Assembly: GCA_949358305.1 (NCBI GenBank)
Contig: OX442314.1
Coordinates: 60,397,369 to 60,461,368 of the forward strand
DNA from: Strigamia acuminata
Lineage: Eukaryota; Arthropoda; Chilopoda; Geophilomorpha; Linotaeniidae
Direction of reading: 5' to 3'
Length of the DNA: 64,000 nt
Position numbers and translations under genes: made by a program. Position 1 is the first letter of the stretch; each line of letters begins with the position of its first letter. Shown piece after piece: positions 1-12,460 of this stretch. Below the pieces are notes generated by a model. The model searched no databases, was not told the DNA's origin, and saw only the letters and a list, made by a program, of their open reading frames with translations.

Positions 1-1243
1 AACTGATCCACGTTATGTCAAATGTTTCCATTACTTCTTGAAAGCCAAAAAATTTGAAAATTTAGCTAATTTCAGCATGTATTTGTAGCTAGTTTTGATT
101 TGAATACACACTGTAATGTTTTGCCTCGAGTTGCGCGATTTTCAGGCGTTTTGGGACGTTTTGGAGCAAAAAAAACAAACTTAATTCTTCAAGAGTTAAA
201 AAGGAAGTAATCCTAATCAGGAAAAGCCCACAAAAAACAATGCAAGATCACGCGGTACGACGCACGGACTCCCAGCGCACGGAATGCACGGACTTTCTGT
301 GGACTTCCCGTGCACGGAAGACCGGCGCGGACATTTCCATTGGAGACCAGCGCAGAATTACCTACAGGCAATTCCGAATCAAAGGCTTCTTTATGGTTTA
401 TACATTACTTTGCAGTAGGTATGCCTGGCCTTGATTTGAAAGTGCAGTAAATTCTGCTGAATGCAGTGTTTTAAACTCGCAGCAATTGCGATGGTGCCAA
501 CTATTGGAAAATAAATTTAAAATGTAAAACCAAAGAATTTGTAAAAAAAATTTGTTTTAATCAATTGCAATAATGATATTCTACTTAATTGTTGGATTAT
601 GAAACGTGAAACCAATCCCATGATTAGGAAATATAAATTTTATTAAATTCATCGTGTATCTCACATCTCACATTCACTGCCATTTACTTAGTGTCATCCA
701 AAAATCAGGTTTTATCAAATCCTGAGGTTATTCTAGTACGTCTTAACTGCCCGGCAGGTCGCGCAACCTGTGGAGCAACAATTGATGTAAATAGTGCAAG
801 CAGCACGCACGGGAAAGTGCGCACTGATGGGTCCATGCCAGTGCAAGTACATTGGGTAATGTATTATTGCGAGCGCGCGTGTTTTCACACGATTACAATG
901 TGCTGATTAAACCAACAGCATTATAGAAGCATTATAGACTGATTATATTGTATAATTTTTATTTTAACAAAACCCTGAATTTCATTTCTAATCGGTTTTT
1001 TTTTTTATTGACGCGCACAGAAACGTTGTAGCATGTTCACACAATGTGGAATTTGCAAATTTGAGAAAGCGGCTTTCCCAAGGTTGATAAAACGCGCGCG
1101 ATCGTGCGGAATATACAAATAAGTGAAATCCGCAAAATCAGCCATGAGACTGCGAACAGGGGGTCAAGGTATAGGCCGCCGTAATGTTAAAAATAGGGTC
1201 CCTTTCGCACTCCGAGAAATCCGCATGCGCGCCATAAGGTTAA
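1..1243. repeat. Left copy of a 1,243-bp direct duplication (truncated by window edge)
   Basis: This stretch reads the same as 12,613-13,855, with a constant offset of 12,612. I see no mismatch in the lines compared. The match stops exactly after base 1,243: the right copy runs on into a gypsy pol sequence, while this copy runs into unrelated GC-rich sequence. The left border is the window edge, so the true length is unknown. It contains TTTTGCCTCGAGTTGCGCG-type sequence shared with the dispersed repeats at 9-12.6 kb. No convincing coding region is visible; short open frames at 240-434 and 691-906 look fortuitous. Confidence 0.9.
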
Positions 1244-1639
1244 GCTCTCCAGAAGCGTGTGTCGCACGCGTCGGCGCGCCGCTAAAAACATATCCTTTTC
1301 GCGGATTGGCTTCCGCGAAATCCGCATTTCGGGGGCGACTATTCTGGGGATTCCGGGTGGACCAAACTCTTCCGGAAAACGTCCGGGGTGGTGTTGGGAG
1401 TGTCAATAGACTGTTTTGTGTCAAGGTTGTCAATTTTCATGTGAGTATTGGAAGGTTCATTTCTGCACATTCTCATGTATTTTTTTTCACAGGAGCGACA
1501 AGGAGCGATGAAGCGGGATCGAGCGAGAGTGGGTAAAATAAACTGGTTTACGTCTCCAATGCGCGTTCAAGATGGAATACGAACTCGGAATCGACTCCAA
1601 CACGCGTTCGCGTGACATACGGACGCATTCACGACCCAG
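1244..1639. other. GC-rich spacer without recognised gene
   Basis: This is the sequence between the 1,243-bp duplication and the palindromic array. It contains many CG dinucleotides and a run of T near 1,480. I recognise no protein or RNA here. Confidence 0.4.
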
Positions 1640-2345
1640 ATCAAAAAATGATCTCGTATTCGACTCGTTTTCGAGTCGAATGCAAATTTTGCCCTTCTTT
1701 GACGCGAAATCGTATTCGACTCGTTTTCGAGTCGAATGCGAAATCGTATTCGACTCGTTTTCGAGTCGAATGCGAGTTTTGCCCTTCTTCAACGCGAAAT
1801 CGTATTCGACTCGTTTTCGAGTCGAATGCGAATTTTGCCCTTTCTCAACGCGAAATCGTATTCGACTCGTTTTCGAGTCGAATGCGAGTTTTGCCCTTCT
1901 TCAACGCGAAATCGTATTCGACTCGTTTTCGAGTCGAATGCGAATTTTGCCCTTCTTCGACGCGAAATCGTATTCGACTCGTTTTCGAGTCGAATGCGAA
2001 ATCGTATTCGACTCGTTTTCGAGTCGAATGCGAGTTTTGCCCTTCTTCAACGCGAAATCGTATTCGACTCGTTTTCGAGTCGAATGCGAATTTTGCCCTT
2101 TCTCAACGCGAAATCGTATTCGACTCGTTTTCGAGTCGAATGCGAGTTTTGCCCTTCTTCAACGCGAAATCGTATTCGACTCGTTTTCGAGTCGAATGCG
2201 AATTTTGCCCTTCTTCAACGCGAAATCGTATTCGACTCGTTTTCGAGTCGAATGCGAATTCGTATTCGACTCGTTTTCGAGTCGAATGCGAATTTTGCCC
2301 TTCTTCAACGCGAAATCGTATTCGATTCGCTTTCGAATCGTATAC
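1640..2345 (+). repeat. Tandem array of short perfect hairpins (34/56-bp units), left arm
   Basis: About 13 copies of a hairpin module follow one another. The core has 10-bp arms, ATTCGACTCG and CGAGTCGAAT, around a TTTT loop. Units come in two lengths: a 34-bp hairpin-only unit, and a 56-bp unit with a 22-bp linker containing TTTTGCCCTTCTTCAACGCG. The last unit (near 2,320) is a variant with core ATTCGATTCG/CGAATCG. All three plus-strand frames are open through the array, but this follows from the repeat composition and is not evidence of a gene. The same units recur inverted at 4,616-4,960. Confidence 0.93.
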
Positions 2346-4615
2346 GAGATGGTCGATTTTTGTTTCCCGGACTTTGATTTGTATTCGAGTTGTTACGAGT
2401 TCGTATTTTGATCGTATTCGTATTCGAATCGAATTCGAATCGTATTCGAATCGAATACGAATCGAATTCGAGTCGTATTCGAGATGGTCGATGATTTCCA
2501 CTCGCTCGTATACGCGTTGTATACGAGCTCGTATTTTGATCGTAATCGTAAACGAATCGTTTACAAGTCGTATACAAGTCGTATACGACGTGTATACACC
2601 TCGTATACGAACGAAGTTTGTGAAAACACAATTTCCAAATAAGACGTATGTGACTACTATGTGTTTTCATGTCGTAGTAAGTGTCCGGTGGATTTTCCAA
2701 ACTTCGTTCGTATACGAGGTGTATACACGTCGTATACGACTTGTATACGACTTGTAAACGATTCGTTTACGATTACGATCAAAATACGAGCTCGTATACA
2801 ACGCGTATACGAGCGAGTGGAAATCATCGACCATCTCGAATGCGACTCGAATACGATTCGAATACATCTCGAATACATCTCGAATACGAGTCGTACGAGT
2901 CAAAGTCCGGGAACGGGTCATCGACTATCTCGTATTCGAGTTGTTACGAGTTCGTATTTTGATCGTATTCGTATTCGAATCGAATTCGAATCGTATTCGA
3001 ATCGAATACTAATCGAATTCGAGTCGTATTCGAGATGGTCGATGATTTCCACTCGCTCGTATACGCGTTGTATACGAGCTCGTATTTTGATCGTAATCGT
3101 AAACGAATCGTTTACAAGTCGTATACAAGTCGTATACGACGTGTATACACCTCGTATACGAACGAAGTTTGTGAAAACACAATTTCCAAATAAGACGTAT
3201 GTGACTACTATGTGTTTTCATGTCGTAGTAAGTGTCCGGTGGATTTTCCAAACTTCGTTCGTATACGAGGTGTATACACGTCGTATACGACTTGTATACG
3301 ACTTGTAAACGATTCGTTTACGATTACGATCAAAATACGAGCTCGTATACAACGCGTATACGAGCGAGTGGAAATCATCGACCATCTCGAATGCGACTCG
3401 AATACGATTCGAATACATCTCGAATACATCTCGAATACGAGTCGTACGAGTCAAAGTCCGGGAACGGGTCATCGACTATCTCGTATTCGAGTTGTTACGA
3501 GTTCGTATTTTGATCGTATTCGTATTCGAATCGAATTCGAATCGTATTCGAATCGAATACTAATCGAATTCGAGTCGTATTCGAGATGGTCGATGATTTC
3601 CACTCGCTCGTATACGCGTTGTATACGAGCTCGTATTTTGATCGTAATCGTAAACGAATCGTTTACAAGTCGTATACAAGTCGTATACGACGTGTATACA
3701 CCTCGTATACGAACGAAGTTTGTGAAAACACAATTTCCAAATAAGACGTATGTGACTACTATGTGTTTTCATGTCGTAGTAAGTGTCCGGTGGATTTTCC
3801 AAACTTCGTTCGTATACGAGGTGTATACACGTCGTATACGACTTGTATACGACTTGTAAACGATTCGTTTACGATTACGATCAAAATACGAGCTCGTATA
3901 CAACGCGTATACGAGCGAGTGGAAATCATCGACCATCTCGAATACGACTCGAATTCGATTCGTATTCGATTCGAATACGATTCGAATTCGATTCGAATAC
4001 GAATACGATCAAAATACGAACTCGTAACAACTCGAATACGAGATAGTCGATGACCCGTTCCCGGACTTTGACTCGTACGACTCGTATTCGAGATGTATTC
4101 GAGATGTATTCGAATCGTATTCGAGTCGCATTCGAGATGGTCGATGATTTCCACTTGCTCGTATACGCGTTGTATACGAGCTCGTATTTTGATCGTAATC
4201 GTAAACGAATCGTTTACAAGTCGTATACAAGTTGTATACGACGTGTATACACCTCGTATACGAACGAAGTTTGGAAAATCCACCGGATACTTACTACGAC
4301 ATGAAAACACATAGTAGTCACATACGTCTTATTTGGAAATTGTGTTTTCACAAACTTCGTTCGTATACGAGGTGTATACACGTCGTATACAACTTGTATA
4401 CGACTTGTAAACGATTCGTTTACGATTACGATCAAAATACGAGCTCGTATACAACGCGTATACGAGCGAGTGGAAATCATCGACCATCTCGAATACGACT
4501 CGAATTCGATTCGTATTCGATTCGAATACGATTCGAATTCGATTCGAATACGAATACGATCAAAATACGAACTCGTAACAACTCGAATACGAATCAAAGT
4601 CCGGGAAACAAAAAT
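2346..4615. repeat. 551-bp palindromic satellite with four large hairpins
   Basis: Four 359-bp hairpins lie at 2,480-2,838, 3,031-3,389, 3,582-3,940 and 4,133-4,491. Each has 140-bp arms that appear perfectly or nearly perfectly complementary, around a 79-bp loop. The first three are spaced exactly 551 bp apart and have loops in one orientation. The fourth has its loop reverse-complemented. Arms and spacers are made of self-complementary words such as CGTATACG, TCGAATTCGA and ATTCGAAT. The third spacer (about 3,940-4,130) turns into the reverse complement of the first spacers, so the block is itself a large imperfect palindrome. No gene is supported. Confidence 0.93.
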
Positions 4616-4960
4616 CGACCATCTCGTATACGATTCGAAAGCGAATCGAATACGATTTCGCGTTGAAGAAGGGCAAAATTCGTACTCGACTCGAAAACGA
4701 GTCGAATACGATTTCGCGTTGAAGAAGGGCAAAACTCGTATTCGATTCGAAAGCGAGTCGAATACGATTTCGCGTTGAAGAAGGGCAAAATTCGCATTCG
4801 ACTCGAAAACGAGTCGAATACGATTTCGCGTTGAAGAAGGGCAAAACTCGTATTCGATTCGAAAGCGAATCGAATACAATTTTGCGTTGAAAAAGGACAA
4901 AAATCGTATTCGATTCGCTTTCGAATCGAATACGAGTTTTGTCCTTTTTCAACGCTTGGG
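4616..4960 (-). repeat. Hairpin array, right arm (inverted relative to 1,640-2,345)
   Basis: About five hairpin units are present with the linker now reading CGCGTTGAAGAAGGGCAAAA, which is the reverse complement of the left-arm linker. A final diverged unit near 4,905-4,955 is back in the left-arm orientation. Sequence next to the array (around 4,590-4,630) is the reverse complement of 2,340-2,390, so the two arrays bracket the 551-bp satellite as inverted flanks of unequal length. Confidence 0.9.
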
Positions 4961-6965
4961 AAAAGGACTCGAATGCGCCTCCACGTTGCAATGCGCATTT
5001 GTGTAAACGATGATGGAATCCCCTGCTTAAATACTGGCTATTGCGTCACGTAACAGCAACGTGCCACGTCACGTAATTGCAACGTGCCGCGCTATGCCAC
5101 ACAATGTGCCGCCGCGATAGGCCATTGAACCCGAATGTGTGTGATGCGAAACGCGCGAGTACGCGCGCGGAGAACGCGCGGTAATGCTAGCAACAGGAGC
5201 GCAACTGCCCAAGAAATTGCTCAACAATAAAAGGCACGTGGAAGCACGTGCCTGAAACAATAGGCACTTCAAATAAAGTTATTGTTAAAAAACGGGCTTG
5301 AAAACCAACAATTACACAATAATTAAGGGGCAAGAAATGAACTTTGCTGCAATGCAAAGTTCTCAAAATACAGAGAAATGAAAGTTACACTTGTATAAAG
5401 AATTGACAATGTTTGAAACCAATAAAAACTACAAAAACACACTTGTAAAAAACCCAAAACAATCCCAGAATGAATTATTTGACTCAAATTAACCCTAAAA
5501 CGGTCTTGGAGGTCGTGCAGACGACAGAGTCGGATCGGAAGGTTGCTAAAACCTGACGCCAAAACTAGCAATGGGACAGCTAGTTAGAAAACAGCTTTTT
5601 CATCAATCATGAACGCTGAAAACCTCACCCAGGGGTAGAAAATGATGGAGAGAACGTTTTCGCCATCTAAAACGGTCTAAAACGGGTCTAAAATGCCTAA
5701 ACCGGCGCCTGGAACGTGGCGCAGTTGTTGGGTCAAATATTGTCAAAAATCAGTGGAAATTTGTCAAATACTGGCAAAAATCTGCTGAAATTTGTCAAAA
5801 ATTGCCAAATTTTGGCGCAAGTTACGTGAGGTTTGCGCGCATCCAACTATGACGAAAAATCCACGCGTGTGCACGCGCGATTTACTGGCGCGTTGGAAGC
5901 GTTAAAATAAATTTTTCCAATGTCTAACACAATTTGCACCGAATTATGGCAATTTTTGACAAATTTACATGGATTTTTGCCAGTATTTGACAAATTTCCA
6001 CGGATTTTTGACAATATTTGACAAATTGCAGACAAATTTCAGACAAATTTCAATTAATTTTAGAAATTTTATGAGAAATTTCAGCAAATGTTTGAGGATT
6101 GAGGAAATCTTCTGAAATTTGTCAAATATAGGCAAAAATCTTCTGAAATTTGTCAAATACAGGCAAAAATCTGCTGAAAATTGTCAAAAATTGCCCAAAT
6201 TCCGTGCAAGTTTTGCAAGTTTTGCGCGCATCAAATCGTATGCGCGCCTATACTATTGCACGAGCGCATTGACGCGTGATGAACACCGATTACGTTTACG
6301 AAGTGAATTCGAGCTACAAAAGTATCGAGTCGCCATTCTATGATGGAAAAAAAAAATTAAGTGTAAACAAACAAAATAAAAACTTTAATATACAAGAAAC
6401 GTACAATTCCACTCAACTTTGTTTCAAATTTTATTTATTGGATCATTGAAAATAAACAGTAGTGTTGTGCACTGTACGCTTAAGTGTTTACCGGCGATGC
6501 GTTGTTTTGTGGTGGGGATTTGCCTCGATAATTGATCTTTTCTCTTTGTTTGCAATATTTTTTTGGCCTTTTTTGTTGATTTTTCGGTTTGAAATTGTTT
6601 TTTTTCCGGTGTAATTTAAGTGGTGGAAGGTTGTTGGGGTGTGTTGAGGGTAATTTTGGCGGTTTTTGGGTCGGGATTAGTGTTTTCTGCGATTTTTGAT
6701 CTGTATTTGGGGTAACGCATGCGAATCGCCGTCGATGCGTCGACCGTAGCAAGTGTGGTTGAAGTGATTTCGTTCATTCGTTATTTTAATGAAAATTAGG
6801 TATTTATTGTGACCACACGAGCACGTAGCAAGTGCGCGCGCAAGTTAAATGTGTAGAGGCCTGTGAGAAAATAAAACGTGCGTGGAAGCGGCGTAAATAT
6901 TCTTTGGTGACTGCCATGGGTTTGTGCTTTGTCGTGGGCGCGATATGTCTGCGATATATATGCGT
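4961..6965. other. Non-coding stretch with an A/T-rich inverted repeat
   Basis: No gene is recognised. The region 5,735-5,835 (words such as GTCAAATACTGGCAAAAATC) recurs inverted at about 5,940-6,045 and again in direct orientation at 6,119-6,225. The three copies therefore form an imperfect stem with a roughly 100-bp loop plus one extra copy. The rest is AT-rich sequence with scattered CG-rich words, including CGCGCG runs near 5,150-5,190. Confidence 0.55.
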
Positions 6966-7357
6966 TAGGGATGAGAACGGGACCAATTTTCGGGTCCCGA
7001 CCCGTCCCGGGTCCATTACGTTAGCGTAATACGCGCGTATGATTGCATAATTGAAATAAATCAGTATTAAGCCTAATATTAGGCCTAATAATGCTAAAAT
7101 AAAGTAAAGAAACAACAATATTTTGGTCATACAGTGTAATTTACTTTTAATAATGAGTTTGTTGTTGTTGTTTATTTACTTTATTTTAGCATTATCAGGC
7201 TCAATATTAGGCTTAATAGTGATAAATAACAACTGGAATTAGAAAATTGTCTCCGCCTCGCAGTACGAATTTAGCAACTGTAATCCCGTCCCGTCCCGTA
7301 TCCGCATAGGGCAAACATTACCAGTCCAGTCCCTATCCCGGTCCGTTCTTATCCCTA
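6966..7357. mobile_element. hAT-type MITE, 392 bp
   Basis: Terminal inverted repeats begin TAGGGATGAGAACGGGAC on the left and, read in reverse complement, TAGGGATAAGAACGGAC on the right. Both ends are flanked by the same 8 bp, ATATGCGT, at 6,958-6,965 and 7,358-7,365. An 8-bp target duplication with TAGGG-type ends is the signature of hAT elements. The interior has CGGGTCCCGACCCG-type subterminal repeats and no transposase frame, so this is a non-autonomous copy. Confidence 0.88.
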
Positions 7358-9019
7358 ATATGCGTGATGTAGCGCGTTTGCGCGCGCGATCTAGTGCGTT
7401 TGAGCGCGCGATGTAGCACCTTGAGCGTGTCCAAATGTGTACAGGTGCTCAAAAGATGTGCGAGGGCTTCACGTGCATACACGAAGCATAAACGTGAAGA
7501 AAACAGCAGAAGCAGTTGTGTGTGATATTTATAAAACCACATCACACAAGGGAATACTACTAATGATACAAAAAGCAATAAACTTTATGAATATTGAAAT
7601 AAACTTACAAAATGGTGGAAAAAACATGGCGTACTGCCTTGAATATATGCCGGGATGTTATCAATCTTCCGGGCCCCATGTGTGTTTGATTTTAGTCCTA
7701 ATTTTGGTGTATTTTTTTTTTTTTGCCTTGGTTTTTCTCGTTTCTTGGAGAGTGCTGAGGCATGCCGAGGTGTTCTCGGGCGTGTGCGCCTGTTGAAGAT
7801 CGAGCGTTTCATATTTTGTGTTTAATAAGCCTACCGTGGTGCCTCGAGCGTTTATTAATTTCTCCACTCGAGGCACTTCACTAACACCTCCCCGGTGTTT
7901 AAACGAGTAGCGGCGCTTATTTGACCCCGGTGTTTACTGTTTAAAATTGTCGTGTGTTTTCAAAGTTCTTAATTTGTTTAAAAGCAAACAAAATGGATAT
8001 TTGTTAATTTTTATTTGATTTTATCAATTTCTATTGGTTTCTTGCTGATTTTTAATCGGTTTTTCTCTATTTGTGACAATTTTTGCCAATTTTAATCGTT
8101 ATTTGTCATTCTGAATTGATTATTGTCCGATTTCAGTCGATTTTTGTTGATTTTTAATCATGTTTGTTCGTTTTTAATCAATTTTTGTCCCATGCCTTAC
8201 GATCAGTTCGAATAATTGACACCATACTGTGCTGTTACTCGTATTCAAGATGGCGTCGCAAACTCAAGGCCGAATTCCGCTGATTTCATTTATTGCGACT
8301 GTTTGCGCTCCATACGTGTGAAAAGGATTATGGGAAAAATCCTCAATGCAGGCCATTTTGGTGTTAAATGAGCGAGGAAGGCAGGAGATGAGAAAAATTT
8401 GTAAAATTTCAAAAAAAAGCTAAACAATCAAAATTTACATGAAGATCAATATTTCTGGCTCGAAATGCATGTATCAGCAATTTCGGGATATTTTCGGGGT
8501 GAAATTGACTCGTTCGGAACACTGGGAAGGAACCCCACCCCGCATTCCCCATGCGTCGGCGCGCGCGTAGACGAAAATTCAAATCCAGGTGTTCAGACGG
8601 CCCCACGTTATTTTCGGGTTCCAAGTTGGGTTTCACAAATGTACCGTATTGCCTCGAATAAACGCCGGGACGTTTATTAAACTTCTCGTGTGTGTTTAAT
8701 TTTGATCCGCATTTAACTGTTTTTTTTTTCACCGAAAGTTACTTCATTTTTTATTAACATGGAAAAAAAATGAACCTTTACAAAATACTAATAATAACGT
8801 TATAATAAGCAGTTACAATTGAAATTAAAACAACATTTTTTTTTTAATTAGAAACCAAAGCAGAATCATCCCTAAATTCTGACACGGCGTTGTCAAACAA
8901 ACAGTTGGCGCCAAAACGAGAAATTAGGCAACAAAACATTTTGAATGCTACAAAAACACATTAAATAACCATAAAACAAATAAAAATAAATACAACAGCT
9001 AAACCAAATTGTAATAAAC

Positions 9020-9290
9020 AAGACAGCAAAGTGCGGGAGTGAGTGACAACGCCAAAAAAACGCCCGAAAACGCCCCAAGAACGCACCAAAACGCCCCAAG
9101 AACGCACCAAAACGCCAGATAACCGTGCAACTTGAGGCAAAAAACATGCAAACATAATTTTTTGCTTTGAGTGGCACGATTTTCAGGCTTTTTGGAGCAT
9201 TTTGAAGCGTTTTGGGGCGTTTTAGAACGTTTTTGCTTATTTTTTAGCATTCTCATGCGAGCTCGCGCGTGCAGGCGAGAAAAAAACAAA
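9020..9290. repeat. Inverted-repeat element copy 1
   Basis: The left arm reads ...AACGCC(A/C)...CAACTTGAGGCAAAAAACAT, and the right arm is its near reverse complement, TTTTTTGCTTTGAGTGGCACG...GGCGTTTT. This copy has almost no loop, whereas related copies at 9,756-9,970, 11,250-11,470 and 12,235-12,460 carry loops of about 60-70 bp. It belongs to a dispersed non-autonomous family. Confidence 0.6.
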
Positions 9291-9589
9291 CTTATTTCTT
9301 CAAGAGTTAAAAAAAAAATAACCCTAACCAGGAAATTACTGTAAAAACAACGGCTTGCCTCGAATAAACGCCGGGGCGTTTACTAATTTTCAAGACTGGA
9401 AGTGAGGCGAGATGTTGTTTGCTTTATTTGTTGAAACAAATTAGGCGTCACTAATTCACCTGTATTAGGGTTTCGGTTCTGAGAAACCGGACGAGGAGTC
9501 ACAATAACGGGACACGGGAAATTTCAAAACTTACCGGTTTCGTCAAAACGCCATTGAAACGTTACATTTTTATAGCGTGTCAATGATAA

Positions 9590-9970
9590 AAATGGTCATT
9601 TTGGATGAAAAACGGCCATTTTGGATGAAAAATGGCCACTTTTACTATAAAAAATGGCTGAAAATGGCCATTTTTACTATGACAAATGGCTGAAAATGGC
9701 CATTTTAATAAAAAAAGGCCATTTTTACTTCGAAAATTGGCTAAAAATGGCCACTTGAGTGAGTGACAATGCCAAAAAACGCGTGCAAACGCCTGCGAAC
9801 GCCCCAAAACGCCCCAAAACGCCAGATGACAATGCAACTTGAGGCATAAAACTTGAAAACACAATTTTAAACGTCACAAAAGTTGAAACAAAGATGAAAA
9901 ATTAATTTTTTGCCTCAAGTTGCGCGATTTTCAGGCCTTTTGGAGTGTTTTTGAGCATTTTTTGGCGTTC
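9590..9970. repeat. Inverted-repeat element copy 2 with GGCCATTTTT block
   Basis: A run of GGCCATTTT / AAAATGGCC words (9,590-9,760) is followed by the AACGCC...CAACTTGAGGC left arm and, after a short loop, the GCCTCAAGTTGCGCG right arm. The same order (GGCCATTT block, left arm, loop, right arm) recurs at 11,130-11,470 and 12,060-12,460, so these are copies of one composite unit. Confidence 0.65.
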
Positions 9971-11129
9971 TCAGCGGCGTGTTTGCCTCAAATAAACGCC
10001 GGTTTAAACAAAAAATGACGTCATTTTTGGTTTAAAATTGAAGTAAAACACAAAATATTTTAGTTTTTAAATGCAACTGGTCTAAATTTTGTCAAATGTT
10101 GTCATACTTCTTGAAAGTCATCATTTATTGATAAAAAATTTGAAAATTTACCTAATTGTAGCATGTATTTGTGGTTAGTTTTGATTTGAATTCAAACTGT
10201 AATTTTTTGCTTCGAGTTGCGCGATTTTCAGGCGTTTTGGGGCGTTTTTGAGCTTTTTTTGGCGTCCTCGGGCGAGCTCGCGCGTGCACGTCACAAGTAA
10301 CCCTAATCAGGAAAGAACCTACAAAAACTATGGCTTGCCTCGCATAAACGCCGGGGCGTTTATTCATTTTCAAAAAGACAAATGAAATGGATAAATAAAG
10401 AAATTAGCGGGGAAATCCAACATGGCGCCCACTTCAAATCCGCTAGAGCGGCAAAACACGACATTTGAATTTCAACACAAGAATAAAATCAAGAATACAC
10501 ACTGTATTGAATAAAATAACATTAGGAAATGTAATTTCCTACAACAAAAGCACTATTTATTAAAAGAACACTTGAAAATAATCGTTTGCCGAACGGAATG
10601 AACTCGGTCAGCAGCGCACAAGTGCGTACCGACAACGAACGCTCGAAACGACAAAACGACCGTTCCGGGACAAAAATAAAGCAAACCAATCGACAGATCA
10701 CCCCCAAATTAGTCTAAATCAATTCTAAAACCTATCCATAACACAAGAATAAGGTCCAAACAAAAGGTTAGAAGTTTGAACACAACCGAACTAGATTAAG
10801 AAATATGACGTCACGCGTCTTACGCAAGTGATCTGTAAATCGACGAATGCACTAAAAATCATCCAAAATCACACAAAATGAGCAAGAATTAAAGAAATAA
10901 GACACAGAGAAGTAATAAAACTTTAAATAGCAATGAATAAAGATAATATCAATATCATAGACACTAAAATTCATGAAAACACTGTAACTTTTAATAAATC
11001 ACAAAAAATGAAAGTTTAATATGTAAAAATATCTAAAAAGCTGAAATTCAAGAAAAGCAAAAATTAAAGACACTTTGTTAACTTTAATTAAGACAATAAA
11101 TGACATAAAATCCGGACACAACAATTATT

Positions 11130-11470
11130 CCATTTTGGATGAAAAACGGCCCTTTTGGATGAAAAACGGCCATTTTGGATGAAAAACGGCTAAAAATAAC
11201 CATTTTTCTATGAAAAATGGCTAAAAATGGCTAAAAATGGCCATTTGATTGAATGACAACGCCAAAAAACGCCCAAGAACGCCCGCAAATGCCTAAAAAT
11301 GCCTAAAAACGCCCCAAAACGCAAAATGACAATGCAACTTGAGGCAAAAAACATGAGAACACAATTGTAAACGTTACAAAAGTTGAAACAAAAATAAACA
11401 ATTAATGTTTTGCCTCGAGTTGCACGATTTTCAGGCGTTTTGGAGTATTTTTTGGCGTTCTCAGGCGTAC
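11130..11470. repeat. Inverted-repeat element copy 3
   Basis: The order is the same as at 9,590-9,970: GGATGAAAAACGGCC words, then AACGCC-rich sequence, CAACTTGAGGCAAAAAACATG, a short A/T loop, and TTTTGCCTCGAGTTGCACG with GGCGTTTTGG. The similarity to the neighbouring copies is clear by eye. Confidence 0.65.
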
Positions 11471-12059
11471 TCGCGCGTACACGTCACTGCCGAGTAAAAA
11501 AAACATACTTATTTCTTCAAGAGTTAAAAAGGAAGTAACCCTAATCAGGAAAAAAAATGCAAAAACAATGGCTTGCCTCGAACAAACGCCAGAAGTGAGG
11601 CGAGATGTTGTTTGCTTTATTTATTAAATCAAATTAGGCGTTGCTAATTCACCTGTATCTCTTAGTTCGACGTAAGAACACGCGCTTTTTTTAAAATGAA
11701 AGCCCAAGTTGGGTTTCATAAACGTACCGTATTGCCTTGAATAAAAGCCGGGGTGTTTATTAATTTTTAAGACCAGAAACGAGGCGAGATCACGACTCAA
11801 GATTAAGCGAGAAGAAATAAACGTGTTTCTTCTAAAGGAAGTAACCCTAATCAGGAAAAACTTACATAAACAATGGTTTGCCTTGAATAAACGCCGGGGC
11901 GTTTATAAATTTTCAAGACGGGAGGCAAGGTGAGATGATGATGCGGTGCGACGCGAATAAAAGCCCAAGTTGGGTATTGCCTCGAATAAACGCCGGGGCG
12001 TTTATTAATTTTCAAAACCGGAAATGAGGCGAGATCAAAACGCCATTGAAACGTTACAT

Positions 12060-12460
12060 TTTAATAACGTTTCAACGATAAAAACGGCCATTTTTGATTA
12101 AAAAAACGACTAAAAATGGCCATTTTACTATAAAAACGGTGAAAAAAAAACATTTTTACTCTGAAAAATGGCTAAAAATGGCCATTTTGACGAAAAACGG
12201 CCATTTTTACTACGGAAAATGCTAAAAATGGCCACTTGAGTGAGTGACAACGCCAAAAAACGCCTGCGAACGCCTGCGAACACATAAAAACACTCCAAAA
12301 CGCCAGATGACAATGCAACTTGAGGCAAAAAACATGAGAACACAATTTTAAACGTCACAAAAGTTGAAATAAAGATGAAAAATTAATGTTTTGCCTCGAG
12401 TTGCGCGATTTTCAGGCGTTTTTGAGCGTTTTTTAGCATTTTTTGGCGTTCTCAGGCGTG
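12060..12460. repeat. Inverted-repeat element copy 4
   Basis: This is another composite unit with the GGCCATTTTT block, AACGCC-rich left arm, CAACTTGAGGC, loop, and TTTTGCCTCGAGTTGCGCG right arm. It lies directly upstream of the right copy of the 1,243-bp duplication. That duplication itself begins within a related sequence: compare 10,008-10,270 with 12,545-12,780. Confidence 0.65.

Noticed and set aside
1640-2345. CRISPR-like array of regular repeats
   Set aside because: The spacers are nearly identical linkers, not unique sequences, and the window is eukaryotic.
1572-2757. Long overlapping open frames on both strands in the hairpin array
   Set aside because: They arise because the palindromic repeat lacks stop words in most frames and reads alike on both strands; the translations are pure repeats without a domain.
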